Below, piece by piece: positions 1 through 5,794 of a stretch of DNA of 7,959 nt; positions within the stretch are counted from its first letter, which is position 1; each line of letters opens with the position of its first letter. The DNA comes from an uncultured bacterium (GTDB lineage Bacteria; Bacteroidota; Bacteroidia; Bacteroidales; CAIWKO01), in contig CAIWVT010000256.1 in NCBI GenBank assembly GCA_903916135.1, positions 1-7,959 on the forward strand. Direction: 5' to 3'. The position numbers were made by a program, and so were the translations under genes. The notes below the pieces were generated by a model. The model made no database searches. It was given only the letters and a program-made list of their open reading frames with translations, and was not told the origin of the DNA.

Positions 1-182
1 AAATGCGTATTTATGATAGATGGGGCAAACAGGTTTGTGAGTCAAGGAATATTGAAAGTGGATGGGATGGAAAAGTCGGTGGAAAAGCACCTGTGCAAGG
101 GGTTTATTCGTGGCTTATTTCGTTTTATGATATCAATCGCAGATTCCATAACTATAAAGGGAGCGTGGTTCTTGTAAAATAA
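1..182 (+). CDS. 3' end of a T9SS-secreted protein (type B / CHU_C C-terminal sorting domain)
   Basis: This is the last ~60 codons of a gene that begins before the window; the reading frame starts at base 3 and ends at TAA 180-182. The visible peptide has the order of motifs expected of the gliding-motility-associated C-terminal domain (CHU_C, type B sorting signal): RIYDRWG at the left edge, GWDG about twenty residues later, then a QGVYSW turn, and YKGSVVLVK right at the C-terminus. In that family this domain is recognised by the type IX secretion system, which carries the cargo across the outer membrane to the cell surface or medium. The cargo itself lies outside the window, so its function is unknown. 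Such proteins are often very large and repeat-rich (family knowledge, not seen here). The ATG at 3-5 is an internal Met, not a start. The motif match is strong; the only alternative is a stand-alone small ORF, which is unlikely because the domain's N-terminal part would be missing. Confidence 0.85.
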   Translation, partial: MRIYDRWGKQVCESRNIESGWDGKVGGKAPVQGVYSWLISFYDINRRFHNYKGSVVLVK

Positions 183-188
183 TTCCTA

Positions 189-206
189 AACCTTTTCAAT
201 AAGGTT
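189..206 (+). terminator. weak hairpin after the T9SS cargo gene
   Basis: AACCTT (189-194) and AAGGTT (201-206) pair perfectly around a 6-nt loop, 6 nt after the upstream stop codon. A run of six T lies at about 222-227 but is not directly next to the stem. It could end the upstream transcript, but with a 6-bp stem and a displaced T-tract the call is tentative. Confidence 0.3.
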
Positions 207-266
207 GTATATATTGATTACTTTTTTGTCCTATAGCGTTTTCAAATTATACAGATACAAATACTC

Positions 267-285
267 TATCGGCATAATACCGATA
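267..285. other. short perfect inverted repeat in the cysS upstream region
   Basis: TATCGG (267-272) and CCGATA (280-285) are perfect reverse complements with a 7-nt spacer. It lies between the end of the T9SS cargo gene and the cysS promoter and could be a protein-binding site or a weak terminator stem. There is no T-tract after it. The rest of 183-380 shows only AT-rich sequence with no convincing gene. Confidence 0.3.
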
Positions 286-352
286 TGTGTTTGGATTAAA
301 ATATTAAAAGTAATGGTATTATAATCTTGCGCAACATCCCGATTTATGGTTG

Positions 353-365
353 GATGAAATTCATC
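353..365. promoter_or_regulatory. 13-bp palindrome just upstream of the cysS promoter
   Basis: GATGAA and TTCATC flank a single central A, giving a perfect 6-bp inverted repeat. It ends a few bases before the place where the -33 element of the cysS promoter should lie. The position suits an operator or activator site, but a 13-bp palindrome in AT-rich DNA can arise by chance and I recognise no regulator for it. Confidence 0.25.
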
Positions 366-368
366 TCC

Positions 369-397
369 TTCGATTTCAGAAAAATTTGTTATTTTTG
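369..397 (+). promoter_or_regulatory. Bacteroidota-type promoter of cysS
   Basis: TATTTTTG at 390-397 matches the -7 consensus TAnnTTTG of the Bacteroidota housekeeping sigma factor exactly. A poor -33 candidate, TTCG, lies at 369-372 with a 17-nt spacer (consensus TTTG). The -7 box ends 16 nt before the cysS ATG at 414, so the mRNA leader would be only about 10-14 nt. This is the main reason for rejecting a longer cysS start upstream. Confidence 0.6.
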
Positions 398-413
398 CAC
401 CCAAAAACCAATT

Positions 414-1895
414 ATGATGAATCAAAAAATTTTAATCTATAATACTTTGTCGCGCAAGAAAGAGAATTTCGAACCGATAAATCCTCCTTTTGCAGGCATG
501 TATGTGTGTGGACCTACGGTGTATGGCGATCCGCATCTAGGACATGCGCGCCCCGCTATTACCTTTGATTTGATTTTTCGCTATCTGCAACATGTAGGCT
601 ATAAGGTTCGCTATGTGCGCAACATCACCGATGTGGGGCATTTGGAGAATGATGCCGATGCGGGCGAAGATAAAATAGCAAAGAAAGCACGTTTGGAAAA
701 GCTCGAGCCGATGGAAGTGGCACAATACTACACTAATCGGTATCACGATGCCATGCGCCTGTTGAATATGTTACCTCCAAGTATTGAACCCAAAGCATCG
801 GGGCATATCATCGAACAGATGGATATGGTTCAGAAGATTTTGGATGCAGGTTTGGCGTATATCTCCAATGGTTCGGTGTATTTTGATGTGAAGAAATATA
901 ACGAACATCATAAGTATGGCAAGCTGTCGGGCAGAGTTTTGGAAGATTTATATTCTAACACCCGCGCCTTAGACGGTCAGGATGAGAAACAGAACCCTTA
1001 CGATTTTGCTTTATGGAAGAAAGCATCTCCCGAACATATCATGCGGTGGAGTTCGCCTTGGAGCGATGGTTTCCCGGGATGGCATTTGGAATGTTCTGCG
1101 ATGAGTGCGAAATATTTGGGCGAACATTTCGACATACACGGTGGCGGCATGGATTTGTTGTTTCCCCATCATGAGTCGGAGATTGCGCAATCGGTGGCGG
1201 CAAACAAAGTGGAACCCTGTAAGTATTGGGTACATAACAATATGATTACCGTGAACGGGCAAAAGATGGGCAAATCGCTGAACAATTTTATCAACCTCGA
1301 ACAGTTTTTCAACGGAAGCCATCCGCTATTGGAACAGCCTTACACGGCGATGACCATACGCTTTTTCATACTACAGGCACACTATCGTAGTACCTTAGAT
1401 TTTTCGAACGATGGTTTGCAAGCTGCCGAAAAAGCTATGAAACGTTTGCTGATTGCATATTCTTTATTGGAGAAAATTGTTCCCGCTGAACAAACCGATG
1501 CGGAGTTGGCACAATTTCTCCCTTCCTTTTCGGCAAAATGCTATGAAGCGATGAACGACGATTTCAATAGTCCTTTGGTGATTGCCAATTTGTTTGATTC
1601 AACAAGATGGATACATGGTCTGAATGAGAAGAAATTCACTATCAATAAAGCGGATTTGGAAACATTTACGCAATCGTTCAGTTCCTTTATGTTCGACATT
1701 TTGGGATTGACCAACGAAGCTTCAGGGGAAAATACCCAAACGACGGAAGGTTTGATGAATTTGATTTTAGCCATACGCCAAGAAGCCAAAACAAATAAGG
1801 ATTTTGCTACGTCGGACAAGATACGCAACGAGCTGCAGAAGTTGAATATCAAGATAAAAGATACGAAGGAAGGGGTGAGTTGGAGCGTGGAATAG
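414..1895 (+). CDS. cysS: cysteine--tRNA ligase (CysRS)
   Basis: This cytoplasmic class I aminoacyl-tRNA synthetase joins cysteine to tRNA-Cys using ATP. The 493-residue protein is of usual family length and appears complete. The N-terminal catalytic core carries MYVCGPTVYG (29-38) and the HIGH-type signature HLGH (41-44). The expected zinc ligands are present: Cys32, Cys227 (in ECSAMS), His252 and Glu256 (in FPHHESEIAQS). The second ATP-binding signature is KMGKS (284-288), a G-for-S variant of KMSKS. The C-terminal third is the helical DALR-type/anticodon-binding region, followed by a short tail. The frame is open back to 327, but that extension runs through the promoter and shows no family similarity, so ATG 414 (or the adjacent ATG 417) is chosen. 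It appears monocistronic: a repeat array and a long intergenic region follow, and the next genes are on the opposite strand. Identification is essentially certain. Confidence 0.97.
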   Translation: MMNQKILIYNTLSRKKENFEPINPPFAGMYVCGPTVYGDPHLGHARPAITFDLIFRYLQHVGYKVRYVRNITDVGHLENDADAGEDKIAKKARLEKLEPMEVAQYYTNRYHDAMRLLNMLPPSIEPKASGHIIEQMDMVQKILDAGLAYISNGSVYFDVKKYNEHHKYGKLSGRVLEDLYSNTRALDGQDEKQNPYDFALWKKASPEHIMRWSSPWSDGFPGWHLECSAMSAKYLGEHFDIHGGGMDLLFPHHESEIAQSVAANKVEPCKYWVHNNMITVNGQKMGKSLNNFINLEQFFNGSHPLLEQPYTAMTIRFFILQAHYRSTLDFSNDGLQAAEKAMKRLLIAYSLLEKIVPAEQTDAELAQFLPSFSAKCYEAMNDDFNSPLVIANLFDSTRWIHGLNEKKFTINKADLETFTQSFSSFMFDILGLTNEASGENTQTTEGLMNLILAIRQEAKTNKDFATSDKIRNELQKLNIKIKDTKEGVSWSVE

Positions 1896-1901
1896 GGCTT
1901 T

Positions 1902-1985
1902 GAGTTCAGAGTTCGGGGTTCAGAGTTTAGAGTTTTGAGTTCAGAGTTTGGAGTTTTGAGTTCGGAGTTCAAAGTTAGGAGTGCG
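1902..1985. repeat. tandem array of twelve 7-bp GAGTTYN units
   Basis: Twelve consecutive heptamers, in perfect register, begin 7 nt after the cysS stop codon. The consensus is GAGTT followed by C/T and a variable base: GAGTTCA, GAGTTCG, GGGTTCA, GAGTTTA, GAGTTTT, GAGTTCA, GAGTTTG, GAGTTTT, GAGTTCG, GAGTTCA, then two decayed units AAGTTAG and GAGTGCG. The two variable positions differ between units while GAGTT is kept, so this is not a freshly expanded microsatellite. Degenerate heptamer arrays of this kind occur in intergenic DNA of many Bacteroidota (general knowledge); their function is not settled. The opposite strand reads as a low-complexity L-N-S-E/K-L/P peptide that I do not treat as a gene. 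Confidence 0.9.
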
Positions 1986-2046
1986 GTCACGAAATTTTAT
2001 TCCAATCAACACGATCAAAAAATTAAAAAACAAGGAAGGGTTGATG

Positions 2047-2054
2047 TACGTTTG
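2047..2054 (+). promoter_or_regulatory. TAnnTTTG -7 element upstream of the putative lipoprotein remnant
   Basis: TACGTTTG is an exact match to the Bacteroidota -7 consensus, 25 nt before the ATG at 2080. No TTTG -33 box is visible at the expected distance. It supports the idea that a gene once started at 2080, but an 8-base motif with two free positions is easily found by chance. Confidence 0.3.
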
Positions 2055-2079
2055 TTTGTTTGAATTGTAGAAAATTAAA

Positions 2080-2268
2080 ATGCTACTTCTGATACTGTTG
2101 GCATTAAACTGAAAAGCATGTCAAGCCAAAAGAAAAACAATCTGCTATTGAAATACAGATGAATTATGCCCTGAAACAACAGGCCGAAAAACCTGCATGG
2201 CTATATCATTATTGCTCTATTTTAATTCAAACCAATTGGAAATATACCGTAATGGTATAAAATCATAA
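2080..2268 (+). pseudogene. possible decayed small lipoprotein gene
   Basis: Three pieces in two frames together look like one short protein. From ATG 2080, MLLLILLALN resembles a lipoprotein signal peptide and then hits TGA at 2110-2112. Shifted by one base from 2108, a second piece begins TEKHVKPKEKQSAIE, continues through YALKQQAEKPAWLYHY and runs to TAA 2258-2260. Back in the first frame, the end reads YFNSNQLEIYRNGIKS and stops at TAA 2266-2268. A signal-like start, a charged Lys/Glu-rich linker and a soluble tail is the layout of a small lipoprotein, and a Cys-Thr at the first frameshift could be the lost lipobox. I do not recognise a family. Alternatives are plain intergenic DNA or sequencing errors in a live gene. 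The evidence is composition and appearance only, so confidence is low. Confidence 0.3.
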
Positions 2269-2441
2269 ATGATAGTATCTATGAAAGTTGAAATGGAATG
2301 AATACTTATGACCAATTATATGTGATTTAATTCACCATAAGCATAAGTCATACGATACAATAATTGATCCGTTATGACCTATAACAATTCGTCAATAGGA
2401 CCATTACGACAATCAATCACCAAACCAAGCCCAACGTTGAA

Positions 2442-2789
2442 CTAATACATCAATTGTTTTTTGCTTGAGTTTTTCCAGCCTGCATCGCTTTTATATTCTG
2501 CAAAATAAATGACCAAATCGGCATCACTTTTATAATCGCAGAAATAAATGGTTACATTGGCATCGCTTTTATAATTGCAAAAATACCATAGACCATCGTT
2601 TCCACTTGCATCGCTCGAATAGGAACATTTGTACACTACCAAGTCGGCGTCGCTTTTATATTGCGCAACATACACTTTTACTTTGGCATCGCTTTTATAT
2701 TCGCATGAATATACTTTTTGAGCATTGGCTGCCGAAACTCCAATGAGGAGTGCAACCATAAAGACACTAATTTTAAATAGACTTTTCAT
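2442..2789 (-). CDS. small secreted YKSDA-repeat protein (DUF6150-like)
   Basis: This 115-residue protein starts with a clear Sec signal peptide (hydrophobic residues ~7-19, cleavage expected after Ala-Asn-Ala at 21-23), so it should be periplasmic or exported. The mature part is nearly all repeats: YKSDA or YSSDA at 31-35, 44-48, 57-61, 73-77, 86-90 and 99-103. The spacing is 13, 13, 16, 13 and 13 residues. Each unit is a β-strand-like hydrophobic segment (for example DLVVYKCS, NVTIYFCD, DLVIYFAE) ending in the conserved turn. A GWKN motif follows the last repeat. The third spacing is longer because of an inserted SGNDG loop. Cysteines 29, 55, 71 and 84 lie at nearly the same place in four units. 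From memory it resembles the DUF6150 family of short Bacteroidota proteins of unknown function; I could not check this. It lies 60 nt downstream of purS with no TAnnTTTG box between, so it may be the last gene of that operon. No catalytic motif is seen. Confidence 0.85.
   Translation of the reverse strand: MKSLFKISVFMVALLIGVSAANAQKVYSCEYKSDAKVKVYVAQYKSDADLVVYKCSYSSDASGNDGLWYFCNYKSDANVTIYFCDYKSDADLVIYFAEYKSDAGWKNSSKKQLMY
2481..2711 (-). repeat. in-gene array of six ~39-bp coding repeats
   Basis: The six Y-K-S-D-A units of the secreted protein are also visible in the DNA as a recurring block (on the + strand, GCATCGCTTTTATA with small variations) about every 39 bp, with one 48-bp interval. Synonymous differences between copies show the array is not a recent amplification, but the high DNA similarity would still allow unit gain or loss by recombination. 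Confidence 0.75.
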
Positions 2790-2849
2790 AAAACTACTTT
2801 TGGTTTTTAATTGTTTAATTTATAAGGATATTGATATTTCTGATGATTT

Positions 2850-3101
2850 CTACATTTTTATTAAATGATACGTATAGCTTTCCATAATCGGATTTGCTAA
2901 AAGTTCTTTACACGCTTTATCAATTTTGGTGCCAGCAGTTTCTTCATCGTCGGCTTCAAGTTCCACAGCGATGTGTTTCCCGATTCTAACATCGGATATT
3001 TCGGGTATTCCGATATTCTTTAAACTGGAGGTAACAGCCTTCCCTTGAGGGTCGAGCAATTCTTTAAGCGGCATAATGTCAATTTCGGCTTTGAATTTCA
3101 T
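2850..3101 (-). CDS. purS: phosphoribosylformylglycinamidine synthase subunit PurS
   Basis: PurS is the small subunit of the three-part FGAM synthase (PurS-PurQ-PurL), step four of de novo purine synthesis; it forms a dimer that brings glutaminase PurQ and synthetase PurL together in the cytoplasm. The 83-residue protein has the normal family length and typical motifs: a first strand MKFKAEIDIMP, DPQGKAV at 17-23, DVRIGK at 37-42 in the second strand, and LLANPIMESY at 67-76 near the end. Its start overlaps the end of pssA by 23 bp in another frame, so the two are almost certainly on one transcript. Neither purL nor purQ is nearby, so the partner subunits must be encoded elsewhere. The presence of PurS implies a split rather than a single-chain (large PurL) FGAM synthase in this organism. 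Confidence 0.93.
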   Translation of the reverse strand: MKFKAEIDIMPLKELLDPQGKAVTSSLKNIGIPEISDVRIGKHIAVELEADDEETAGTKIDKACKELLANPIMESYTYHLIKM

Positions 3102-3846
3102 GGTCTTGGTGTTTATTATTACTACTATTTTCTATTAATGAGAATGTGATATATAAAATTATGATAAAAGGAATGGATACAAAATAAAACAATAAAATCA
3201 ACATGAGTGCTATAATTATAAAAATATATCGAATTTTATTTTCATTCCATCTAAAGGATTTGAATTTCATGGCAAAGAGTGGCAGGTTTGCTACCAATAA
3301 ATAGGATAAGGAAAGGGTGGCAGCAATGAGCACAGCAGGATGTGTAACTAAATGATACATAATATCGCCCCAAGGAAACAGTGGCGATTCAAGTTGTCGG
3401 GATGCCATGGGCAGAAACGAAAAAATGACCAAGGCATTTGCCGGAGTGGGCAATCCGATGAAATGGTCGGTTTGGCGTTCGTCAATATTGAATTTAGCCA
3501 AGCGCAATGCTGAGAATACGGGGATGATAAAAGCGATAAAAGGCGTGTAGCTAGGCAGGTTGAAATCCCAAACTTTCAGGCTCAAGGTGAGCAGTTGAAA
3601 CATGGCAACGCCGGGAGCTACACCAAAGGAAACCACATCTGCTAAGGAGTCGAGTTGTTTGCCTATCTCGGATTTCACATGCAGCAAACGAGCAACAAAG
3701 CCATCGGCAAAATCGAAAACGGCGGCAACCAAAATCAGATAGACACCAAGCATAAATTCATTTTGATATAAATAATATATCGCAATGCAGCCACAGAGCA
3801 GGTTCAGGCTGGTAATAGAGTTGGCAATATGGGCTTTTATCTTCAT
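3079..3846 (-). CDS. pssA: CDP-diacylglycerol--serine O-phosphatidyltransferase (phosphatidylserine synthase)
   Basis: This integral membrane enzyme of the CDP-alcohol phosphatidyltransferase family condenses CDP-diacylglycerol with serine to phosphatidylserine, the precursor of phosphatidylethanolamine. The complete family signature D-x2-DG-x2-AR-x8-G-x3-D-x3-D is present with Asp45, Asp48, Gly49, Ala52, Arg53, Gly62, Asp66 and Asp70; these aspartates bind the metal ions. The N-terminus (ANSITSLNLLCG, 8-19) and the LPTPANA motif after the second third are typical of the bacterial type II PssA branch. Several hydrophobic stretches fit a multi-helix inner-membrane protein, two of them near the C-terminus (~207-238). 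The last ~16 residues are polar and their codons overlap the start of purS. The 255-residue length is usual or slightly long. A start at ATG 3846 fits both the family and the promoter-like box upstream. Choline or inositol specificity is less likely, given the phylum. Confidence 0.92.
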   Translation of the reverse strand: MKIKAHIANSITSLNLLCGCIAIYYLYQNEFMLGVYLILVAAVFDFADGFVARLLHVKSEIGKQLDSLADVVSFGVAPGVAMFQLLTLSLKVWDFNLPSYTPFIAFIIPVFSALRLAKFNIDERQTDHFIGLPTPANALVIFSFLPMASRQLESPLFPWGDIMYHLVTHPAVLIAATLSLSYLLVANLPLFAMKFKSFRWNENKIRYIFIIIALMLILLFYFVSIPFIIILYITFSLIENSSNNKHQDHEIQSRN

Positions 3847-3863
3847 AAAAAAATATCAATATG

Positions 3864-3871
3864 CAAAAATA
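3864..3871 (-). promoter_or_regulatory. -7 promoter element of the pssA-purS operon
   Basis: On the minus strand this reads TATTTTTG, an exact TAnnTTTG match, ending 17 nt before the pssA start codon. No good -33 TTTG is seen at the expected distance. The leader would be only about 10-15 nt. It is the mirror partner of the promoter at 3908-3915 in the same short divergent region. Confidence 0.5.
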
Positions 3872-3907
3872 ATTAATAAACTTGAACTACGTTACATACT
3901 TTTCACT

Positions 3908-3915
3908 TATTTTTG
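3908..3915 (+). promoter_or_regulatory. -7 promoter element of the esterase-cutC-transglutaminase operon
   Basis: TATTTTTG is an exact TAnnTTTG match, with the G 16 nt before the ATG at 3932, the same spacing as at cysS. A possible -33 CTTG lies at 3881-3884, but the 23-nt spacer is long. The location argues against starting the downstream protein at 3785, inside pssA. Confidence 0.55.
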
Positions 3916-3931
3916 TTTAAAATTAAAATTG

Positions 3932-5335
3932 ATGAGAAATATAGTAATGTTGTTTGCCTTTTCGCTCAGTGTCATTTTATGTTCTTGCTCGGGCATAAAC
4001 TCAGGAAAAGCGCAGCAAGAGATAGCATTAGAGCATGGAAAAGTCATCCCAAAGGTGACGTGTAAGAAAGATGTTACACATTCTTATGCGCTTTATTTGC
4101 CATCGGGATATGCTGAAGGAAAAATGTTTCCATTGATTATTGCATTTGATTCGCATGGCAGTGGAAGCAAACCCGTAGAACTGTTTAAAGAACAGGCAGA
4201 GAAATACGGATATATTTTGGTAGGCTCCAATGTGTCGAAGAACGGTACTTCTTGGGAGGCAACGGCAGCGCACTATGATATTTTGCTTGCCGATGTTTTG
4301 GACCGTTTTGGGATAGATAAGAGGCGGATATATACCTGTGGATTTTCGGGAGGAAGCCGGGTGGCAAGCACTGTGGCAATCATCAAAGGGGGCATAGCCG
4401 GAGTGATAGGATGTTCGGCAGGCTTTCCGCAGGTGAAAGAACCGATAAAGTATAAGTTCGATTTTTTTGGATATGCAGGCAATGATGATATGAATTATGC
4501 TGAGATGGTGAATTTAGATAGGGCTTTAGAGCAGAGCGGATTTCGTCATCAATTGGTGGTGTTTAATGGAACGCATGAATGGACCCCAAAAGAATATATT
4601 CCCGAGTCTATGCTCTGGCTTGAGTTGAATGCTATGAGAAATAAATTAAAACCTGTTGACCAGAATTTTATTAAGACGCAATTGGCAGATTATGATAAAC
4701 AGCTTGTTGAAATACAAGATGCAGGAAGTACGTATGAAGAATATCTGTTCACTAAAAAGATAATTAATTATTTTAAAGACCTGACAGATACAAAGAAATA
4801 TGAAGACCGCTTTGCATTGATAAAGGACTACGCCAGTGTGAAGCAGGGTATGCAACAAGAAGAGATGAACGAAAAGAAGGAATTGATGTTGCAACAACAA
4901 TATGCAGAGAAACTTTCCACGGAAAGCACCGAATGGTGGAAGTCGGAAGTGGCTCAATTGAATGAGTTTGTTGCTCATTCGCGGAGTGAATCGGATAAAC
5001 ATTTGATAAAACGTGTGCTTGAATATTTAAGTTTGATGGCATTTTCTACGTGCAATTCATTATATTCGCAAAATAATTTCGAGGAAGCCGAACATTATAT
5101 CGAATTGTATGCCCTGATTGATTCCGACAACTCGGAGCCGGAGTTTATGTATGCGCAGGTGTGTGCTCGAAAGAAAGACAATGATAATGCGATGCTGCAT
5201 TTGAAAAGAGCCGCAGAGCTTGGATTTAGTGACAAAGGACGCATTGACAGCGACACCATCTTTTTGAAATATAATCCCGATAAACGTTTTGCGGAAGCAA
5301 TGGAAATTATAATTAGTAATCAAAAAAAGCAATAG
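3932..5335 (+). CDS. esterase-like α/β-hydrolase lipoprotein with TPR-like C-terminus
   Basis: The predicted 467-residue protein starts with a lipoprotein signal peptide; the lipobox LCSC puts the lipidated cysteine at 19, so it should be anchored in the envelope, facing the periplasm or the cell surface. Residues ~45-235 form an α/β-hydrolase resembling PHB-depolymerase/feruloyl-esterase-like enzymes: a first strand YALYLPSGY (52-60), the oxyanion-type motif FDSHGSG (72-78), nucleophile elbow GFSGGS with Ser139, a probable acid Asp185 or Asp186 in YAGNDD, and His215 in NGTHEW. Residues ~240-345 are charged and helical, and ~360-435 look like one or two TPR-type helical pairs (NNFEEAEHYIELYALID, then NAMLHLKRAAELG). 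ATG 3932 is preferred over the upstream in-frame ATG at 3785 because it follows the promoter box and gives the signal peptide. It is the first gene of a four-gene operon. The substrate is unknown; an ester of a polysaccharide or peptide is possible but not shown. Confidence 0.85.
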   Translation: MRNIVMLFAFSLSVILCSCSGINSGKAQQEIALEHGKVIPKVTCKKDVTHSYALYLPSGYAEGKMFPLIIAFDSHGSGSKPVELFKEQAEKYGYILVGSNVSKNGTSWEATAAHYDILLADVLDRFGIDKRRIYTCGFSGGSRVASTVAIIKGGIAGVIGCSAGFPQVKEPIKYKFDFFGYAGNDDMNYAEMVNLDRALEQSGFRHQLVVFNGTHEWTPKEYIPESMLWLELNAMRNKLKPVDQNFIKTQLADYDKQLVEIQDAGSTYEEYLFTKKIINYFKDLTDTKKYEDRFALIKDYASVKQGMQQEEMNEKKELMLQQQYAEKLSTESTEWWKSEVAQLNEFVAHSRSESDKHLIKRVLEYLSLMAFSTCNSLYSQNNFEEAEHYIELYALIDSDNSEPEFMYAQVCARKKDNDNAMLHLKRAAELGFSDKGRIDSDTIFLKYNPDKRFAEAMEIIISNQKKQ

Positions 5336-5338
5336 TAT

Positions 5339-5794
5339 ATGAAACTCTCACAATCACTGAAACCAGGCGTTCCAACGCGCTGGTTGCTGGCAATAGCCGG
5401 AGTATTTTGGACTTTTGCCGGTGGTATGCTACTCAGTCGTGGGATATTTGGCTTGATTGACACGCACGTGAACATACTTCCCGACCTCATAATTGCCTTA
5501 ATCGGGGGAGCCATATTCTATTGGCTGCTATTTTCAAAGATTTCTAAAAAGCATATCCATAGAATCGTGGGACTGAAACCGGAAAAACCCTGCTTGTTCT
5601 CCTTCTTCAATATGAGAAGCTATATCATGATGACAGTTATGATTGTGGGAGGTATCACGCTTCGTAAATTGGACATACTGGATCATCAGGTGTTGTTTTC
5701 ATTCTATGTGTGCATGGGAACGCCCCTGTTGGTTTCGTCCGGGAGGTTTTATTACAATTGGTTTATCTATAAAAAGCTTGTGAAAACGGTATGA
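5339..5794 (+). CDS. four-helix membrane protein of unknown function
   Basis: I do not recognise a named family. The 151-residue protein has four hydrophobic stretches long enough to span the membrane, at about 14-33, 46-66, 94-108 and 117-134. Basic loops (SKISKKHIHR, 66-75, and YKKLVK near the end) suggest that these face the cytoplasm. Distinctive segments are WTFAGGMLLSRG (24-35) and SFYVCMGTPLLVSSGRFYYNW (starting at 121), which look conserved rather than random. There is no signal peptide apart from the first helix and no enzyme motif. It begins 3 nt after the lipoprotein stop codon and its TGA overlaps the cutC start (ATGA), so translation is probably coupled to both neighbours. A role together with CutC or with the exported enzymes of the operon is only inferred from this linkage. 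Confidence 0.8.
   Translation: MKLSQSLKPGVPTRWLLAIAGVFWTFAGGMLLSRGIFGLIDTHVNILPDLIIALIGGAIFYWLLFSKISKKHIHRIVGLKPEKPCLFSFFNMRSYIMMTVMIVGGITLRKLDILDHQVLFSFYVCMGTPLLVSSGRFYYNWFIYKKLVKTV

Larger units (their letters stand above)
1986..2441. other. AT-rich convergent intergenic region
   Basis: This stretch separates cysS from the leftward pssA operon and holds no intact gene. It contains a possible decayed lipoprotein gene (2080-2268) and several small inverted repeats: TATACC/GGTATA at 2243-2248/2254-2259, ATCAT/ATGAT at 2262-2266/2269-2273, and a nested pair with CTTATG/CATAAG (2305-2310/2336-2341) enclosing GTGA/TCAC (2322-2325/2332-2335). None is followed by a clear T-tract, so I cannot assign a terminator to either converging unit. 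Confidence 0.5.

Noticed and set aside
327..413. 29-codon N-terminal extension of cysS in the same frame
   Set aside because: It contains the TATTTTTG promoter element and the upstream palindrome, and its residues do not resemble CysRS; the family N-terminus begins at 414/417.
231..425. 64-codon minus-strand ORF upstream of cysS
   Set aside because: It covers the cysS promoter and start codon on the opposite strand, has no recognisable motif and no promoter of its own.
1902..1985. CRISPR-like interpretation of the tandem repeats
   Set aside because: The units are 7 bp with no spacers, and there are no cas genes in the window.
1541..1990. 149-codon minus-strand ORF across the end of cysS and the heptamer array
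   Set aside because: Its start is a low-complexity translation of the repeat and the rest is antisense to cysS; no protein-like pattern is visible.
2378..2399. CCTAT/ATAGG hairpin as a terminator of the leftward operon
   Set aside because: Only a 5-bp stem with a 12-nt loop and no T-tract on either strand.
2376..2441. In-frame continuation (about 20 sense codons) after the stop of the YKSDA-repeat gene, with a protein-like look
   Set aside because: An open run this short after a stop codon is common by chance, and the GWKN motif followed by a short charged tail already makes a sensible protein end.
3785..3931. 49-codon N-terminal extension of the esterase lipoprotein
   Set aside because: It lies inside pssA on the other strand and crosses the divergent promoter region. 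Starting at 3932 gives a proper lipoprotein signal peptide.
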